Shown here: positions 21,655-36,600 of the stretch, piece after piece
Layout: each line of letters begins with the position of its first letter
Numbering within the stretch: position 1 is the first letter of the stretch
Assembly (NCBI GenBank): GCA_950097015.1
Contig: CATNEN010000039.1
Span: forward strand, 2,619,001-2,683,000
DNA length: 64,000 nucleotides
From: Macrostomum hystrix
Taxonomy: Eukaryota > Platyhelminthes > Macrostomidae
Direction of reading: 5' to 3'
Program-made: the position numbers and the translations under genes
The notes under the pieces: model-generated
Seen by the model: the letters and a program-made list of their open reading frames with translations, nothing else
What the model was told of the DNA's origin: nothing
Database searches by the model: none

Positions 21655-24600
21655 TCACACGTCCGAGAAGATGACACTCCGAACCGACTCGCCAGCTTCT
21701 GCGACCTCGGCGCCCTCGGCCTCCAGTCGAATCAGGCGTCCCAGCGTGCGCTCGAATCGACTGCCGCGGTCGCTGAGCTTGGCGTTGACGTCTGCGAAGA
21801 TTGCAGCATGGGGGAAATTCAAGTCCAATGCGAGCGTACAACGCAGATTACTAAGAGCTCAGTACCGCATCCCTCTTTCACTGAAACTTATCCCTTATTC
21901 TCATTTTGACTTTCCATACCACGCTAGGGGTGAGTGGCAGAGCGGTCTCACGCGTTTGCCTCTCGCACTAAGGTCCTGAGCTCGATTTCGCGGCGAGGCC
22001 ACATTCATTGGGCTTGTAGTGCAATTTACGCCCTTGATGGCAAACTCCAAGGCAGAGTGAAAGTGTACACTGCCTGACGATGAAAGAGTCACACCTGTGT
22101 ACCCACCTGTGTACCCACCCTGACAGTTGAGCACTCACCCGGGTTGGTCTTGTACATGCTGCTGCGCGCATTGGCCGCACCGTCAAAGCCGAAGAGCTCG
22201 ACCAGTCGCTCCCTGACAAAGTCGACCATTTCAATTTCGTTCTCCTGCAAGTCGGCGTCCCGCTTCACCATGCCGAAGCCCTCGGTGATGAGCGAGATCA
22301 GCAAGTTGATGAACAGGAAGTTCATCACCAGGGTGAACATGGCGAAGATGCCGCTGGCCAGACTGCCGCCCACCGACTGGATGTTCTGGTAGTTGAACTT
22401 GTCTAAAAGAGAGAGAAGTTACACCTAGCCCCGTTGGATCAGATGTTCCACGTACGCAACAAATTATCTCCCATTGGGTTCAGGTTCGAACTCCGGACCT
22501 GTACGTCAGAAGCTCTAAATTCGAACTTGGTCTGTTATCTAAGAGAGGTCACAAAAACAAACGCTTGGACATTGGATGATCCGTGGCAACCCGCGTGAGT
22601 TTAAGGATTGCGAATGACTCAAGAATGTTAAACCAGCTCACTCAGCATGGTGACCAGCAGGGTCTGGACTGTGGCCATCAGGGTGTTGTACTCAGTCAGT
22701 AAGCTGCCCAGAATGAGATATAGCAGGAAGCAGAAGGCCAGGAACAAGATGCTAAACACCAGCATGAAGCCCATGAGACGGCTGCCGATGTACAGCAGCG
22801 TGGAGCCGAACAGGGACAGCTTCCGGTTGAACTGCAGCAGCTTCACCATGCGGGTTGAGTAGAAGAAGACCATCAGGCCCATCAGGTCTGTGAAGCTCTG
22901 GAATTTACACAGATTTCAAATCAATTTTCTTAGTCCACGTACTAAATTTTACGAATAGAATTTCGTGACTCACCTCATCCGTGGCCGCCATATTAGCAAA
23001 GTTGATGAAGCGTCTAACACCGGAGGCTGCAACCTCGCGACTGATGGACCAAGAGATGCACAGCCTGGCCACATAGCAGCACACGGTCGCTAGGGCTAGT
23101 AAGATCAGGAACAGCTCATATTTGTTCCAGAAGGTGCTCAAGACTTTACCGCAGCCGTGCTCCCTGAGCTGGCTGAAGAATCGGTAGCAAAAGTATCCCA
23201 CACCTACTAGAGTGCACACCTCCGCAATGATCACGTGAAGCAGGCGCATCACTGAGTAGTAAAACAAACGCATCACGTTGACGCGAAACGATGGGAACGC
23301 TTTGCCCGTAGTGCTGAACTCTACCACGGACTGGGACACGGCGTACAAATTCGTGTCCTGCTGCAGCAGGGTGAACTCAAGAGCGACAGCTCGAGTTCCA
23401 CCGTCGATCCAGCCGCTGGCATTGAGCGAGTTCACAACGGCAGTGGCAGAATCCAACGAGGCACCCAGCTCGGCCACAAATCCACTGCCAGGATAAGTGG
23501 CCAGGCGTCCCCAGAGCGGGAAGCCGCCAAGGTCCCACCAGCTGTGGTAGACCCAGCAGTCGCCTCCATCGCTTGAAGTGCTCCAGCTGCCAAGGGGTCG
23601 CGTCGCCTCCCGTGGGTCCGAAAACTCAGTTTGACACTCCCTGCGACCGATGAGCCTAGTGAAATGGCTGGCGGCGCAGGGGGCCTGAACGCTGCGCAGC
23701 TGACGCAACCGCGGCGAGCCCAGACGCAGAGCGAAGCCATTGTGCGCCAGGCTTCCGCCTCCTCCGGCGAGACTATTGTAGTAGAGGGCTGGCAGAAGTG
23801 TGGTGTTGACGTAGGCCCAGAAGCTTTTGGAATCGGACACACCGCCAAAAGGAACTGGCTTCGTCCGACCACCGAGCAGTCCAGCGTCCACGAGATTGCG
23901 CACCGTCAGTTGCAGTCGATAAGAGTTCGGGTCGCGACTGCCGTAGGCGGCGATTGACAGTAGGCAGAGGAACAGGAGGTAGGCGACTAGGTCGATCAGA
24001 GCGGACCGGGCCGCGACCGCTCGTTCGTGATTCTCGCGAGCTAGCAGCAGGCTAGTCGGATCAGGAGGATCAGGGATCAATAGATCAAGGTTGGCCGCAG
24101 ATTCTGATGGCTGTCGCCGGTGTTTGGCTGGCTTGGAGCTTATCGTGACGAAACGAGGATCTCGCTGAAGCTCCGCACGCACATCGGGCCGATCGTAGTC
24201 ATCCTCCTCTGGATCAGGCCGACGGGTCAGGAGCGTCGTAACCAGAGCCATCACAAGCAGCTAGGTGGGGTTACAAGAATGGCAAGTTAGAAGTGCCATG
24301 ATTCAATTGTTTTTGCTCGTGCGAACTACAAGAATTAAGTTTGAGTTTAGAACTCACTTTGGCTGGCTGCACCAGCAGAATTGACTGAACCACGGAAACA
24401 AAGAACGAGGCCACCCAGTCGAGCGCCTTCGCCTCTCCGAAGGCTCCAGCAAATTCAATGGTAAAGTAAAAGCACAGCCCCACGCTGACAGAGCTAACTG
24501 CGTAGCCCACAATGATACACCACCAGGGAAGAGAGACTCGCCGCTTGAACCACTTCTTGTTCGCTTGGAGACTTTCTTCGTAGCGCAGCTGCCGCAGCTG

Positions 24601-27600
24601 CTCGAAATCCTCGGCGTTTAGTCGGGGACGCGAGTAGCGAAACAGGCCCACTATGAGCAAGTTGACAGGCAGCACAAGAAGTGTTGAAATCACAGCCACA
24701 TAAAGCTGCTGCAAGGTGAAGGTGACGGGGCCAATCTGCAGAGTAGGACCGTTGGATGAGCTTGTGCCGTAAAACGCAATGCTGGCGAGCATTGTGCAGC
24801 ACAGAACTGTCAGGCAGCAGGTGAGGCGCTGAACTCGAGTAAACCGGCTGCTGGGTGGCCGGTAGAAGACAGACAACCAGAGGTGATCGTCGGCCAGCTT
24901 CCTACGCGACGCCTGCATGAACAGAGGTCGCGAGTTCGATTGCTCGCTGCTGCTGGCCACCGGGATGACCTGGTCAACGCGGCCGTCGCCAAACTCAGCG
25001 GCGAACCAGCGCTCCGCCAGGAAGAAGCTGAGTTCGTCTGTCTGCAGATCTTTGACGACTAATTTGCTCAGGTACCAAGCGGGGTTTGAACCCGTATTGT
25101 CGTGCCACAGTCGGATTGTAAGAATGTCGCCCAGACTCTGCGGGCAGGTCAGCAGATAGGAGTTCACGTCGCCTGTTCGCAGAGCTGGTCGATAGGGATC
25201 AGCCAGACGCCTCGGCCCCGTGTCGCCCTTGGTGCCGTACATGATAAAAAACACGTTGGCCGTTGTGCCGCTGTTTGGCTTGAAGCCGGTGCACACGGCC
25301 ATGCGGTAGGTGAATGCGTCACCGAACTCGTTGTCTGGGAGGGGAACTGAACCGGCCTGGCAGGGTCAGAAAGTTAATTTTGTTATATCTACCTGTTCAA
25401 GGACTCTCAATTCTAACAAAATGAATTCCTTATTAAGTTCCCTTCCCTTCTCAACTACTTACCAACTCGAGGTCCGTGCAGTCCCGCCTTCTAGCCCAGA
25501 TGAGGATAATAAAGTAGAGGCAAAATATGGTCAGGAAGGTGGCAAACACGACCGGGTTAGTGTCCAGCTTCAGGAATGCACTGTTCGTTACGTCGATCTC
25601 ATTCATTGGGACATAAAACTGACTGACAAAGTCAGTCAGGTGATTGCATTTGCACACCGTAGCTGTCAGGTGACTTTCGTTGACAGCGTGGCAACCATCG
25701 GTGCTCCAGGCGCTGATTTCAGTGTTCCAGTAGCTGCACACCGATGTGACTATGTACAGAGCGAAGTCAACTGCCACAGGATTTCCCGGCGCAATCGCTT
25801 GCAGGTTGAGAGCTGCGAAGGAAAAGAAGAAACTGGAAGTCCAGACTGAGACAGATTTTTAGCACTCTCGCCTTCACGATTTTTGCACTCTCTCACCCAA
25901 GTCCTGCGGGCTGGTGACATTCAGGGGCTTCCAGCTGTTGGCTTCAAACGCCCTGACAGTATAGAATAGCTTCTGGCTGGTGTTGCTGACCAGAGTGCAG
26001 GTCCACGCGTCCAGGCTGTCGACAGATTCTCGCGGCCTGGGAAGCACGCACATGTGATTGAAAGCGTCGAAAGAGGGCCGATCGTTGTAGCCGAACAGGA
26101 CCACGAGTCTGAAGTGTCAAGCTGACATCGAGTAACTGCGACAAGTCTCATACATGAGCTCTTATTAGTACTGATCTTCCGTCTCTATGCAGAATGCTAC
26201 CTGCTAATCAGTTCAAAATCTCCTGCTTGATATCAGTCTCCACCAGAGTAATCAACTGAGCTCCTGTTAACGAAGCATTTCTAGGCGACAATCGAAACCA
26301 CAGACTAATGCTCTGACTCTTGAGCATGAAAGCTCATGGAAACAAATGTACTTACTGGAAAGTAATGTTGCCATAGTGACTGGTATTAACGCTGGCAATA
26401 AAGTGCATCGCCGTATCCGGAATGAAGACTGTAGTGAAGAACTCGGACATGCTGTTTCCTGCGTTTGTCCTGGTGTGCTGTACCAGGTGCTTCTGAAAAT
26501 AGTCGGCATCTTGAGTCTTGTACGAGTAGATTGCTACTGACAAAAAATGAGCCTGTCATTGTGAAGCTTTCTCTACTCATTTTTTTTGAAAGTGCTAAAA
26601 TCAGTTGTGCGAGATAAACTTAATAAATGTCTTGTCAATGTCTTTATTTCTCACTAAACTACGAGTACTATCAGTAAGCCATCTCGTCATAGATGGTTCT
26701 CAGACTCACAGAAAAGTCATGCGGTGCATTGCGAATGCTCAGCGTGAAGAATTGCTGATTGGAGAGATTCGCCACCCGCTTCTCGACCCCGTCAACCAGG
26801 AGCCGGACGCCAAGCACATTGCTCAGGCCCGTGATTGTTCGATTCTCAGAGAACGCGGCCTCCATTTCAGAGTCGTTGGAGGCCACCGGGAAATAGCTGG
26901 TGAAATTGTACTCAGGAACCAGCAGCTCCACAGTCATGTCGCTGAACTCGCAGGTGGCGTTGGTGTCATTGCATCCGGGATTCAATTGAAAAATAGACAC
27001 AGCGTCTGGCATTACCACGGAACTGCTCAGAGCGGCGTCGGGTACGCGCAGGTCTGTGAGGTTCCTAGTGAACTGGCGGGCCACAGTCAGCTGGCTGCTG
27101 CTCGAGCGGATTGTCAGTGGCTTCTCTCCGATCACGGTGGCGAGGCGCAACAGCGTGGTGACGCAAGTCTCGACCGTCAGGGTCATGTTGTTCATCAGAT
27201 TCTGGAGAATGCATTGTAGGATTCATGTAGGAGGTGAGTAAAATGTGACCTGAAAATTATTTCATTTTTACCGATTTCGCAGACCCCTGGGCACACTCAC
27301 ACAGATAGAGTACGCAGGCACACGCTCACACAGGGTGTGTACATCTTCCCTGACTTCCTAATTGTCAAGCAGTGTACACATGGAGGTTGGCCCTCAAGGG
27401 CTTAAATTGCACGACAAGCCCCCAAGACTTCACTCAGCGGTTGTGTCCCGAATGAGTGTGGCCTCCGCAGAATCAAGCTCAGAGACCTTGGTGCGAAAGG
27501 CAGACACGTAAACGCTCTGTCACTCGCCGCCTCATATCGAGCTCACTCAAAAGATTCGGATTGTTAAAAATTTTATGTTGCAAGAGACAAGACAAGGGGG

Positions 27601-30600
27601 CGACAAGAGAATCCACGCATCTCACCTGACTGGCTGCCACGGAGACGAAGTCTCTGCAGATGCTGGCAGAGTGTGCGCCGCTTGAGTTGCCGCCATTAGA
27701 CAGCAGGCAGAACTTTGTGAGCTCTGAGAGCGCTGTCTTATAACTGTCTGCAATCAATGTCAGTGCTTGCACTTCACAATGCACAGCAAATCTAATTCTA
27801 TTTGACTCTTCGGAGCTCAGCTTACCACCGAGGGAGTGAATGGAAGTCGCGAGCTCCATGATCATCTCGAAGCTGTCAATATTCCTTTTGACGCCGCCAC
27901 TGCTACCGCCGCTCTGAAGGGCTAGGTCCCGCGCTCGCGCGCACAACAGTTCGGTGAACTCGCCAAGCCGCCTGATTGTGGGCAGGCTGAGTACCATTCT
28001 CACCTGGCTGAGCTGGACTGCCAGTGAAGCGGCCAGCGGCAGCTGCTCTGTGCGGTCCGTGGCGTTGGACAGGATGCTCAGCAAGTCGACGACCATCTGA
28101 AAGTTGAGTCGATGAGAATTCAATGCTTGCTATGCAAATTTTCGGGAGTATCTCAGTAAGAATGGAAGTCATCTGCTGGCAAAAAAACGATTTAAACCAA
28201 TTTTTGGTCACCAGGGAGGGGGTGAGGTGCACACGTTTACCCCGTGCAACAAGATACCTGAGCTCGTATTTAGACACGGATGCGAAGAGAAAGCTTTGGG
28301 TGGGTTTCGTGCAACTAACGCACGTCACTGCAAAGGCACAGTGAGATTGTACACTGCCTGACGATGAGGTCAGGGCAGATGTACAGTCTGAGTGTGTGCC
28401 TGCTTAAGGGGTCTGTGTGCAAGTGCCAAAGCCCTCCTTTAAATCTAATATACGAGCTAACATAGATAGGGCGCCGGATATCTCACAGAGTTACTCGTCG
28501 CCACAATGTTTGCAGTCCCTGAGCTAAGCACAGCGGAGCTCAAGCAGCCAACATGACGGGAAAAGCTGCTAGAAAACTGGCCACCGATGTTGATGGACAA
28601 GGAGTCCTCTAGAGGCTCCGCATCGTTCAAGACAGTCATCAGGTCATTGAAGAACGCGCAGGCGCTTATATTCTTTGTTGCGGTCAGGTGGACGCTGAAG
28701 TGAAGTGTGGTTGAGGCCCCGTAGCTGTCCATCACCTGCAGCTGAAGTTGAGTCTGCTGCCCATTAGCTGAAGAGTCGGACTGAGCGGTTGATGCAAGGT
28801 AGAAGAACTGCGGCAGTTTGTAGTCTTGGTAGATCCATGTGACGACGCCTTTTGAGTCTGCCGTGGTCCAGCCGAGACGGTACTCCAGCTTTGATGCACC
28901 GTCATCGTCAGTGAAGCTCGCGTTCGTGCAGTTGATGGAGAACGGCGTCACCAGAGCCATACCGGAGCTGGGCCACACGGAGCAGTTGCCGACGACCTTG
29001 GGTGGCGAGTTGACTTGGAAGCGCAGAAAGCTGGTGCCCCTGGCCGTCGAGCCGCTCTTGTGGCACTGCACAATGACGACCACTGACCGCTGCGAGCTCA
29101 TGGCTAAGCCATTGCCGTTCAGAGCGAAGTTCTCTTCACTGAAGCCAGTGGTTGAAGACTCGTCAAGAGTGATTGCCTCGTCAAGAGTGAGTTCTTGCAG
29201 CAGTGACGTGCCTGACCCGGAGCTCGAGTTTCTGTCCGTGTAGTTCACGCTCCACCTGAATTATTAATTAAAATGAAAGAAAAACAAAAACAGGACCAAT
29301 ACCAACAAAAAATTAAAATAAAAAACTAGGTGTGTTGTATTAACACGTTTTTTGGGGGGGCTCGGTGGCAGAGCGGTTAACGCGTTTGCCACTCGCACCA
29401 AGGTCCCTAAGTACGATTCCACGGCGAGGCCACATTTATTTGGAGTGCAGCCGCGGAGAGAAGGCTTGGAGGCTTGTCGTGCAATTTATGCACTTGAAGG
29501 CCAACCTCTAAGGCACAGTGAAATGTACACAGCCTGACGATGAGAAAGTCAGGGCAGATGTACACACCTGTGTGAGTGTGTGCCTGTGTACAGAATCTGT
29601 GTGCGTGTGTGCTCAGGAGTCAGCGAAATGAGCAGAATTGCCTCCTCGCTGGCTGTGGGTCTAGTGTTACTTAATGATGTGCCATTGCCCGCAGCCCTCA
29701 CGCAATTATTATATGATTATTCTTGTTAAAACGTTTATGAAACTTCAAGGCTACTCACTGGCACCGGTACACGTAGGCTCTGTCACGGTTGCTAATGAAG
29801 CTTTGTAGGGCGAGCTTATTGGGTCTGTTGAAGTAGTACACTCCTGTTGTTTTGTTGACAATGCAGTTCGTAATACACCTGAAATGACAAAGGAAATACA
29901 TGCGCAATATCGTAGCTATTTATAGTCTTGCGTTGAAGAGAGCTTTAGAAAGAGTCTCACCTGATGGTCACAATCGGTGGGTTATTGTCCACTGCCTCAA
30001 TCAGCTGCATGCCAACCCCATATCGGCTGTCCTTCTTGGCGAACGCCATGATGTACACCTCGGTTCGCTCCTTCAGTCGGTCAGGCGTCAGCTGCCAGCT
30101 CTCCCCGGCTGTGGATGAAAGCCATATTGTTATCACTAACTGTTGGCATTTTAACTCGACTTAAAAATCTAGATCGGCTGGCGAGAAGGAAAAATGATCC
30201 TTGACTTCCAGCAGGCCCGGTAAACCCAATATGAGCACACCAATCATCCATACAGTCTACAATTTTATCACAGAAGCAAATAGAAAGCCACTAACTTGCT
30301 CCGACGATCTCGTTGGTGCTGAGGTCCATGTCGGATTGTGCTTCGACTTTGAAGCAATTAAGCGAATCACCCAATTCGGCGCTCTGCATTTTGCGCACGA
30401 TGACATCCACCAGGCGACATTGTTCCACTGCGTCGGTCCTGAGCGCCAGGCCGCCGTCTCTGTCCACCGCAAAGTCTTCCGCAAGTGCACAGCGTCTGTA
30501 GCAGCGCCACTGTGTCGTGACCCCATTCCACCTGTTTGTCTCGTTTGTATCCGGGTCGAACATGCTCAGCTGAAGCCGGTGCTTTTTGGAGTCCCACGGC

Positions 30601-33600
30601 AGCTGCCACTGAGCTCGAGGATCACGAGGCGTGTTCAGCCTGGCCTCTAGTGGAGTGCCATCAATGTGGACATAGACGCTGATGTTTGCGTTGACGTTTG
30701 CTTCTTCGAGCATGACAACGGTTGCGTCGAAGCGGTAAACACCATGCGGCAGCTGTCTGGGATTTACCGTGAGCAGAGACTGATTGAAGACGAAGCCAGT
30801 AGCGCCGATGGTCATTGCCAGTTTGGCTTCACCTGCGATGGCTGCCTGTCGAATGTCGTCGGTGTTGAGCTTGTAGATTGCTAGCTTCGCGAAGGCTGTC
30901 TCGCTGGTGCTGCAGTTCAGAGCAGCGATAACTACAAGCTGTGTCTGGCGGGCGAAAAAACTAACAAATATCGGCTCGTTTGGCGGACATCCCCGACATC
31001 CAACAATGGCCTTGGGCATTGTGACTGACAGCACTGGTGGATAGCAGACACCTCCAATTATAATAAACTTTTTCACACCTCCGAGCTGGTTAACTCTGGT
31101 TCTGGCAATAAATACTGCCATCAGTTCATTAGGAGCGCGGAACAGCAGACTAATGCTGGTTGTGCCACTTGGGCTGAGCGCAAGTCTTGTGCCATTCAAC
31201 TCCAGGTGCGTCAATGGAAACAGGCTGTCACAGTTCGCCAAAGTCCCAACATAATAAACAAACTTTAGATTAGGTGGCATCAGAAACTGCACCACTATAC
31301 ACCCCTCAGCTGGAAACGTAGGATCTGTAACCAGGTGAAATAGGTGAGTGTAGTTTGATAGGATGTAGATGCCCTGGTTGTTGAAGAACCATATTCCTCC
31401 CAGGTACAGGTCTAAAGTCGCAAACGCCTGTCGCACTGGAACGCTGAAGTTCAGCACTTTGGCTCCAACCCGATTTTCGACAGAGAAAAACAGCCGCAAC
31501 TCGCCAATCGCAAACGAAGCATTCTTGCTGATTTCTGTGGCGGACTCAAACGTGTCCGTCACGCGATCGCCCACCGTGAGCTCGTAGGAAAATATTGTAG
31601 AATAACTACTGCCGCCATCGATTACTCCCACAAGAGCGATCTCCGTGTTGCTGGGCAGCGCACTATTAGTGAAGTTTTCTGTCAGCGAGACGTTGTGAAC
31701 TCCGTCCGCAAGCAGAAAAATCGCGCGCACATCGATCGAGGCAATCTTCGTGAAGACGTGATGCACGAATGCGTATGACCAGTTGGACAGGAGGTTATGC
31801 GCATGGAGTGAAATATTGTAGATCCCGTGCTGACAAAAACTGATGCCGATGGCGGTGCAGTTGATGTAGTCAGCGTCAACATTAGCGGCCGAGTCGCACG
31901 CCATTGGCACAGTGCGCGAAGCTGGCATAGAGTTGCAGGTTAGGGGAGTGCTGGCGTTTTCGTCCGAATTCGTCATCTTGATTCTCAGTGACGCGTTGGT
32001 CGGGTTGTAGGCCATGCTGCGATGCCTCAACAGGCTGAACTTGACATTGACATGGCTTGACAGAAGTGCTGTGAAGGCCTCATGCGGCAGCACTGAGGCC
32101 ATGCACCACAGGGGCCATTGCACTGTCACAGAACCATGCAGCGCGACGGAAAGCTTCGTCACATTGTTAACAGCCGTCACTGAGGGTAAAAACACGCCCT
32201 CAGTTGGGTAATTGAAATTGCCGATTAACACGGATGGTTGGTTACTCAGGCCGAAGCCCTGAACGCTGGTTGGCAACCTGGCGAGTCCGTAGTGGTACCA
32301 GCTCAAAGTGCCCTGACCTGAGCTGGTGGTTGCGATGCAGCTCAGCTGGTGGCCGACCTCTAGAAGCGCGGGACTGCAGTTGAAGGTCAGGTTGGAAATC
32401 TGCTGCTGGACTATCACAGTTGCCAGGAGATTCGCTCTGCTAACCGGATTCCACAGGGTCACATTCACTGGATAAACTCCTTCAGCAGAATAGTTGTGAT
32501 ACAGAAACTGTGTGGCCAGGTAGCTCAGCTGAAAGTTCTCAGACTCGATTCTTGTGCGATCGCCGTAATCCACAATCCAAGTCGCGTTGGTTAGGTCCAC
32601 TTCAGCGATGCTGCTATTTCTCCCATAATGGATCTTAACGATGGCGAAAGAGGGAAACTGGTCTCCAATCTTTCTGTAGCGCAAGGAGCTTCCGGTTGTG
32701 AGGCCATCCACGGTACTGTTGTCGAGTGTTGCATTTTCCACCTCCGGCGCAACGGTGACATATTCGACAACAAAAATTGGCGTTCCGCCGGCGAATGGAA
32801 TGTAGGAGAAAACTTGCAGCTCGATGTCATCCAGAGGCACCATAAAAGCCAGCGTCAGGTTCGCCGCATGAATTTTCGTAACCTTACTTAAGCACTGGCA
32901 TGCGAAGACGTTGTTGCCCTCCGTGACAAGCTTGTGTGTGAAGTTGTGCGCCTTCACATAGGATGAATTGCCCATCAGCTTCTTGCTAAAACTTATCAGA
33001 TTTTGGTTCTTGTCTGACAGAATCCAGCAGGTCAGCAGAGGGTCTGTGGTTCTGGTGAGCCGCACTGAGATCAGCATTGACTGGTGAGTTCGATAAAGCC
33101 CTCGTGATGGCGGGTAGGCCAGGGGCGCTACTGTCATGCTGATGTCGTTCTCTGTTAAAATATGCAGTGCTTCAAACTGACAGCTTCCGTTCAAACTATT
33201 CAGCACATTTGCCAGCCGGAACTCCAAAGAGTAGTTGCCAGGCAGCTCAATGTGATTGCTCGCAACGAAGTAGGTCCCGTTGGTTATGGGAATCCAGGCT
33301 TCGGTGAGGTTCCAGCCAGTCTGGCTTCCCTCCAGAATTTGCGAATCTAGCAGTACAAAAAAGGTGAACGAGGACAGAACCTGCAGATTCTCGAGCAGTA
33401 GCGGGACAGTCAGGTTCGATCCTACCTCCACTACACCTGGAATGACCGAGCAGTCCACCTCTAATCGGAATTGCGGCTCCGGAAAGAACACAGCAAACTG
33501 TTTCACAACACTGCTGACTGCATTGGACAAGGTGATCGCTATTTGCCTAGTGTAGCCAACGTCGGAGTATTCAAATTGAAATGCGCGGTCAAATTCGAAT

Positions 33601-36600
33601 AAAGATGACGATGCTGAGTCTGAAAATTTAGAAGCGAATTGAGTAGCGGCGAATGGAAAAAAGAAGTTATAAAATGCGGCTCACTTGGATCGAATCCGTA
33701 CAGAACTCCTGGCAGAAGTACGTTCTCAGTTTTTATTTCAGGCGAAGCACTTTCCACATATTTAATTGTTGTTAGGTTGATGTTGCTTCCTGAAAGGTGA
33801 AAACAGAAAATATATAAGCTACACCTAATCCACTTGGCCAGTGGAACAGCTGCGGGGTGAACCAAATCGTCTTAGTCAGGAACATATTTTTTCCAATAGC
33901 TGAGATTCGAACTCCCGACTCTCGTTGGTCAGAAGTCCGAAGCCTTAAATAATGGCTACAGCGTCACCCGAAATACATGTGACTTAGTCATTGCGGTAAG
34001 GCTGTGAGTGCATCTTTATCTGCGCCAATGAGAGCCTAACTTGACTCAGGGAGTCTGACAAATGGGTAAGATTAAATCCCGCCGAGCTACGTAGCCATGC
34101 TTATCATACCAGAAAAAATGCTGATCGAACAGTTTAGAGTCATCTTGTAGTGAAACGGCTTCGTCTCAGGACAAAATAGTGTGGCGTTGATGACGTCATT
34201 GATATTTACTTTGAACTGGAAAGAGGTAAACTTGAATGTGAATGCGATCTGAGAATGTGTCAGTTTACAGAGGGCAGACAGATCCGATTTCACTCACCAA
34301 CAAACTTTTCCGAATGGGAATGGCCAGCAGGCCCGCACCGGAAGTTGCGGTAATGATCACTTCGTATCGGGCCGGAAACTCGAACTGCAGCGAGAAGGAG
34401 CGGCTGCTGAGGTTTTGCTGCGAATAGCGAGTACCGTACTCCGATGAGACCTGGTAGCCGAACTGCACAAACTGCCTGAGAACTTCAGGCGTGTCAGTCA
34501 GGCTGACGGTCAGGGTCTCAGGGATGCCCCGATAGGTCAGGTCCGTCTGGAGGCCGGCCGCCTGCATCTCATACTCCATCTGATAGTAGGTGATATTCCT
34601 ACGGATGCTGATGTTGCTGACTGAGTTCACAACTGAACAGGTGAGAACCAACGGCAGGCTCGAGCGATTATCGCTCACCGAGAGAGTGAAAACCAAGTCG
34701 GAAACCATCACAACCTGGACGCTTCCGGGACTTCCTAAGTTGTCAGGCGCCACCGCCGCGCAGCTGGTGCTGAAGTTCGAACCCCCGGAGACCAGCAGCT
34801 TGAAGCTGCTAATCAGATTCCGATGCACGGCCTGACTGTCCCGCGGGTCGGTGAGGTTGACCACCGCTTCAGGCAGCGGAGGCGGCTGGCGGAACGTGTA
34901 CTGAAGCCCGACACCAGACACGGGAAGGTCAACCATCACAACCATCGTTTTACTTTCCGTTCGCAATCTCAGTCCCGAGGGTGAGGCCTGGGGCGCATAG
35001 TAGGTCACGGATGCTTGCACCTGAAATCTGCCAACCCCTGTGTAGCCGTGGCTCAGCGCCACCTCAGCAGTGAAGTTGCCGCTCTGCATTCGGACGAGCA
35101 GCTGAGCCGTAGCAGCGGTAGGACCGGCGGTCAGAGACATCCCGGTGGGGCTTAAGATGCAGTTTGAGCACAGCAGCTCCAGGCTGAACAGGCCTGCGAT
35201 GCTGCAGTTGTCGGGCAGCACTGGAAGCGAGGCCAGAATCATTATAGAGAGTACCTTACACAGGAACAGGTAATAGGCAGTTTGCTAACAGTTTCTATGT
35301 GGCCAACACAGCACGTCACAGTAGCCATGTACACTGCCTGGACGTACACACCTGTTTGAGTCAGTGCCTGCGTACGTAGCTATGTGAGTGTGTGAGTTTG
35401 CCTACTCGCAGCCCGCAATTTGAGAGTGCACGGCCCCCTACCAGCATTATGGCTAGCTGTTCCGTCCCCTGGACCATCTCACCCAGCGTTCTGTTGACCG
35501 TCGAGCCGTCACCGAAGCTGACATTCAACACCAGGTCGGGCAGTAGGCGAAACTCCGCGGTCGAGGAGCCGTCGACTGGACCCAGTCTGCGGCTGGCGCC
35601 GGCGTCGCAGTTGACAGGGAGGTCCTCCAGCTGCGCCCTGGCCGACCAGCGGCCCAGAACGGGTGCGGCGACTTCACTCAGCTGACTGTCGAGGATGACG
35701 CCGGCCGAGGCGTTTAGCAGGGCGAGGCGGATACGAACTCCGGGCTGCGACAGGCGGGCGATGCCGGACGAGCCACCCGCACCGGCGACGCTGTTGGCGA
35801 TGGACAGGACTAGCTGGGTGACGTTGGCGACCATCTCAGGAGACACGTCTGGTTGGGAGTTGCATGAGTAGGGAAACCGACTGTTGATTACAAATCTTCA
35901 TTATGAAAGCACTTTCCGATGCGGGAGCATTGGGAATTGACTTTGTGAGTATCTTATTGTGTGGTGATCTGACTGTAAGGGGATCTGCGTGCGGGGATTT
36001 GGGTGTGGGGATCTGAGTGTTGGGATCTAAGTTTGGGGATCTAAGTGTGGGATCTAAGTGTGGGGATCTGAGTATGGGGATCTGGGTGCGGGGATCTGGG
36101 TGTGGGGATCTAAGTGTTGGGATCTAAGTATGCGGATCTGGGTGCTGGGATCTGGGTGCGGGGATTTGGGTGTGGGGATCTAAGTGTGGGGATCTAAGTG
36201 TGGGTATCTGAGTATGGGGATCTGAGTGTGGGATCGAAGTATGGGATCGAAGTATGGGATCTGGGTGTGAGGATCTGACAGAGTGGGATCTGAGTGTGGG
36301 CACTGTGGGGATCTGTATCTAGTGATCGTTAAACTCGAGGTGCTGTTGTCCTCACCCAAGCCGACTCGCCACTGCAGAGCTGGTCCTCCGGCCGCGGGCT
36401 CGAGCAGCTCCAGGCTGAGGTTGGCGGTCAGCGAGCAGCTGGTGGACATGCTGACTGTCAGCGCTGATTTGGCCAGCCGAAGCTCGGCGTCGGGGCAGCA
36501 GGCGGCCACGAGGGTCTCGGTGAGCCTGCAGCAGCTGCCGGTGCCTGATCGAACCAGCGCCAACTGCCAGGTTTGGTGCGTAGCGTTCGTGCTTAGCAAC

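Noticed and set aside
29359..29430. Functional tRNA gene
   Set aside because: The A box is good but the B box is altered, the acceptor ends do not pair, and the sequence continues into a body shared by six other copies, so it is a SINE head.
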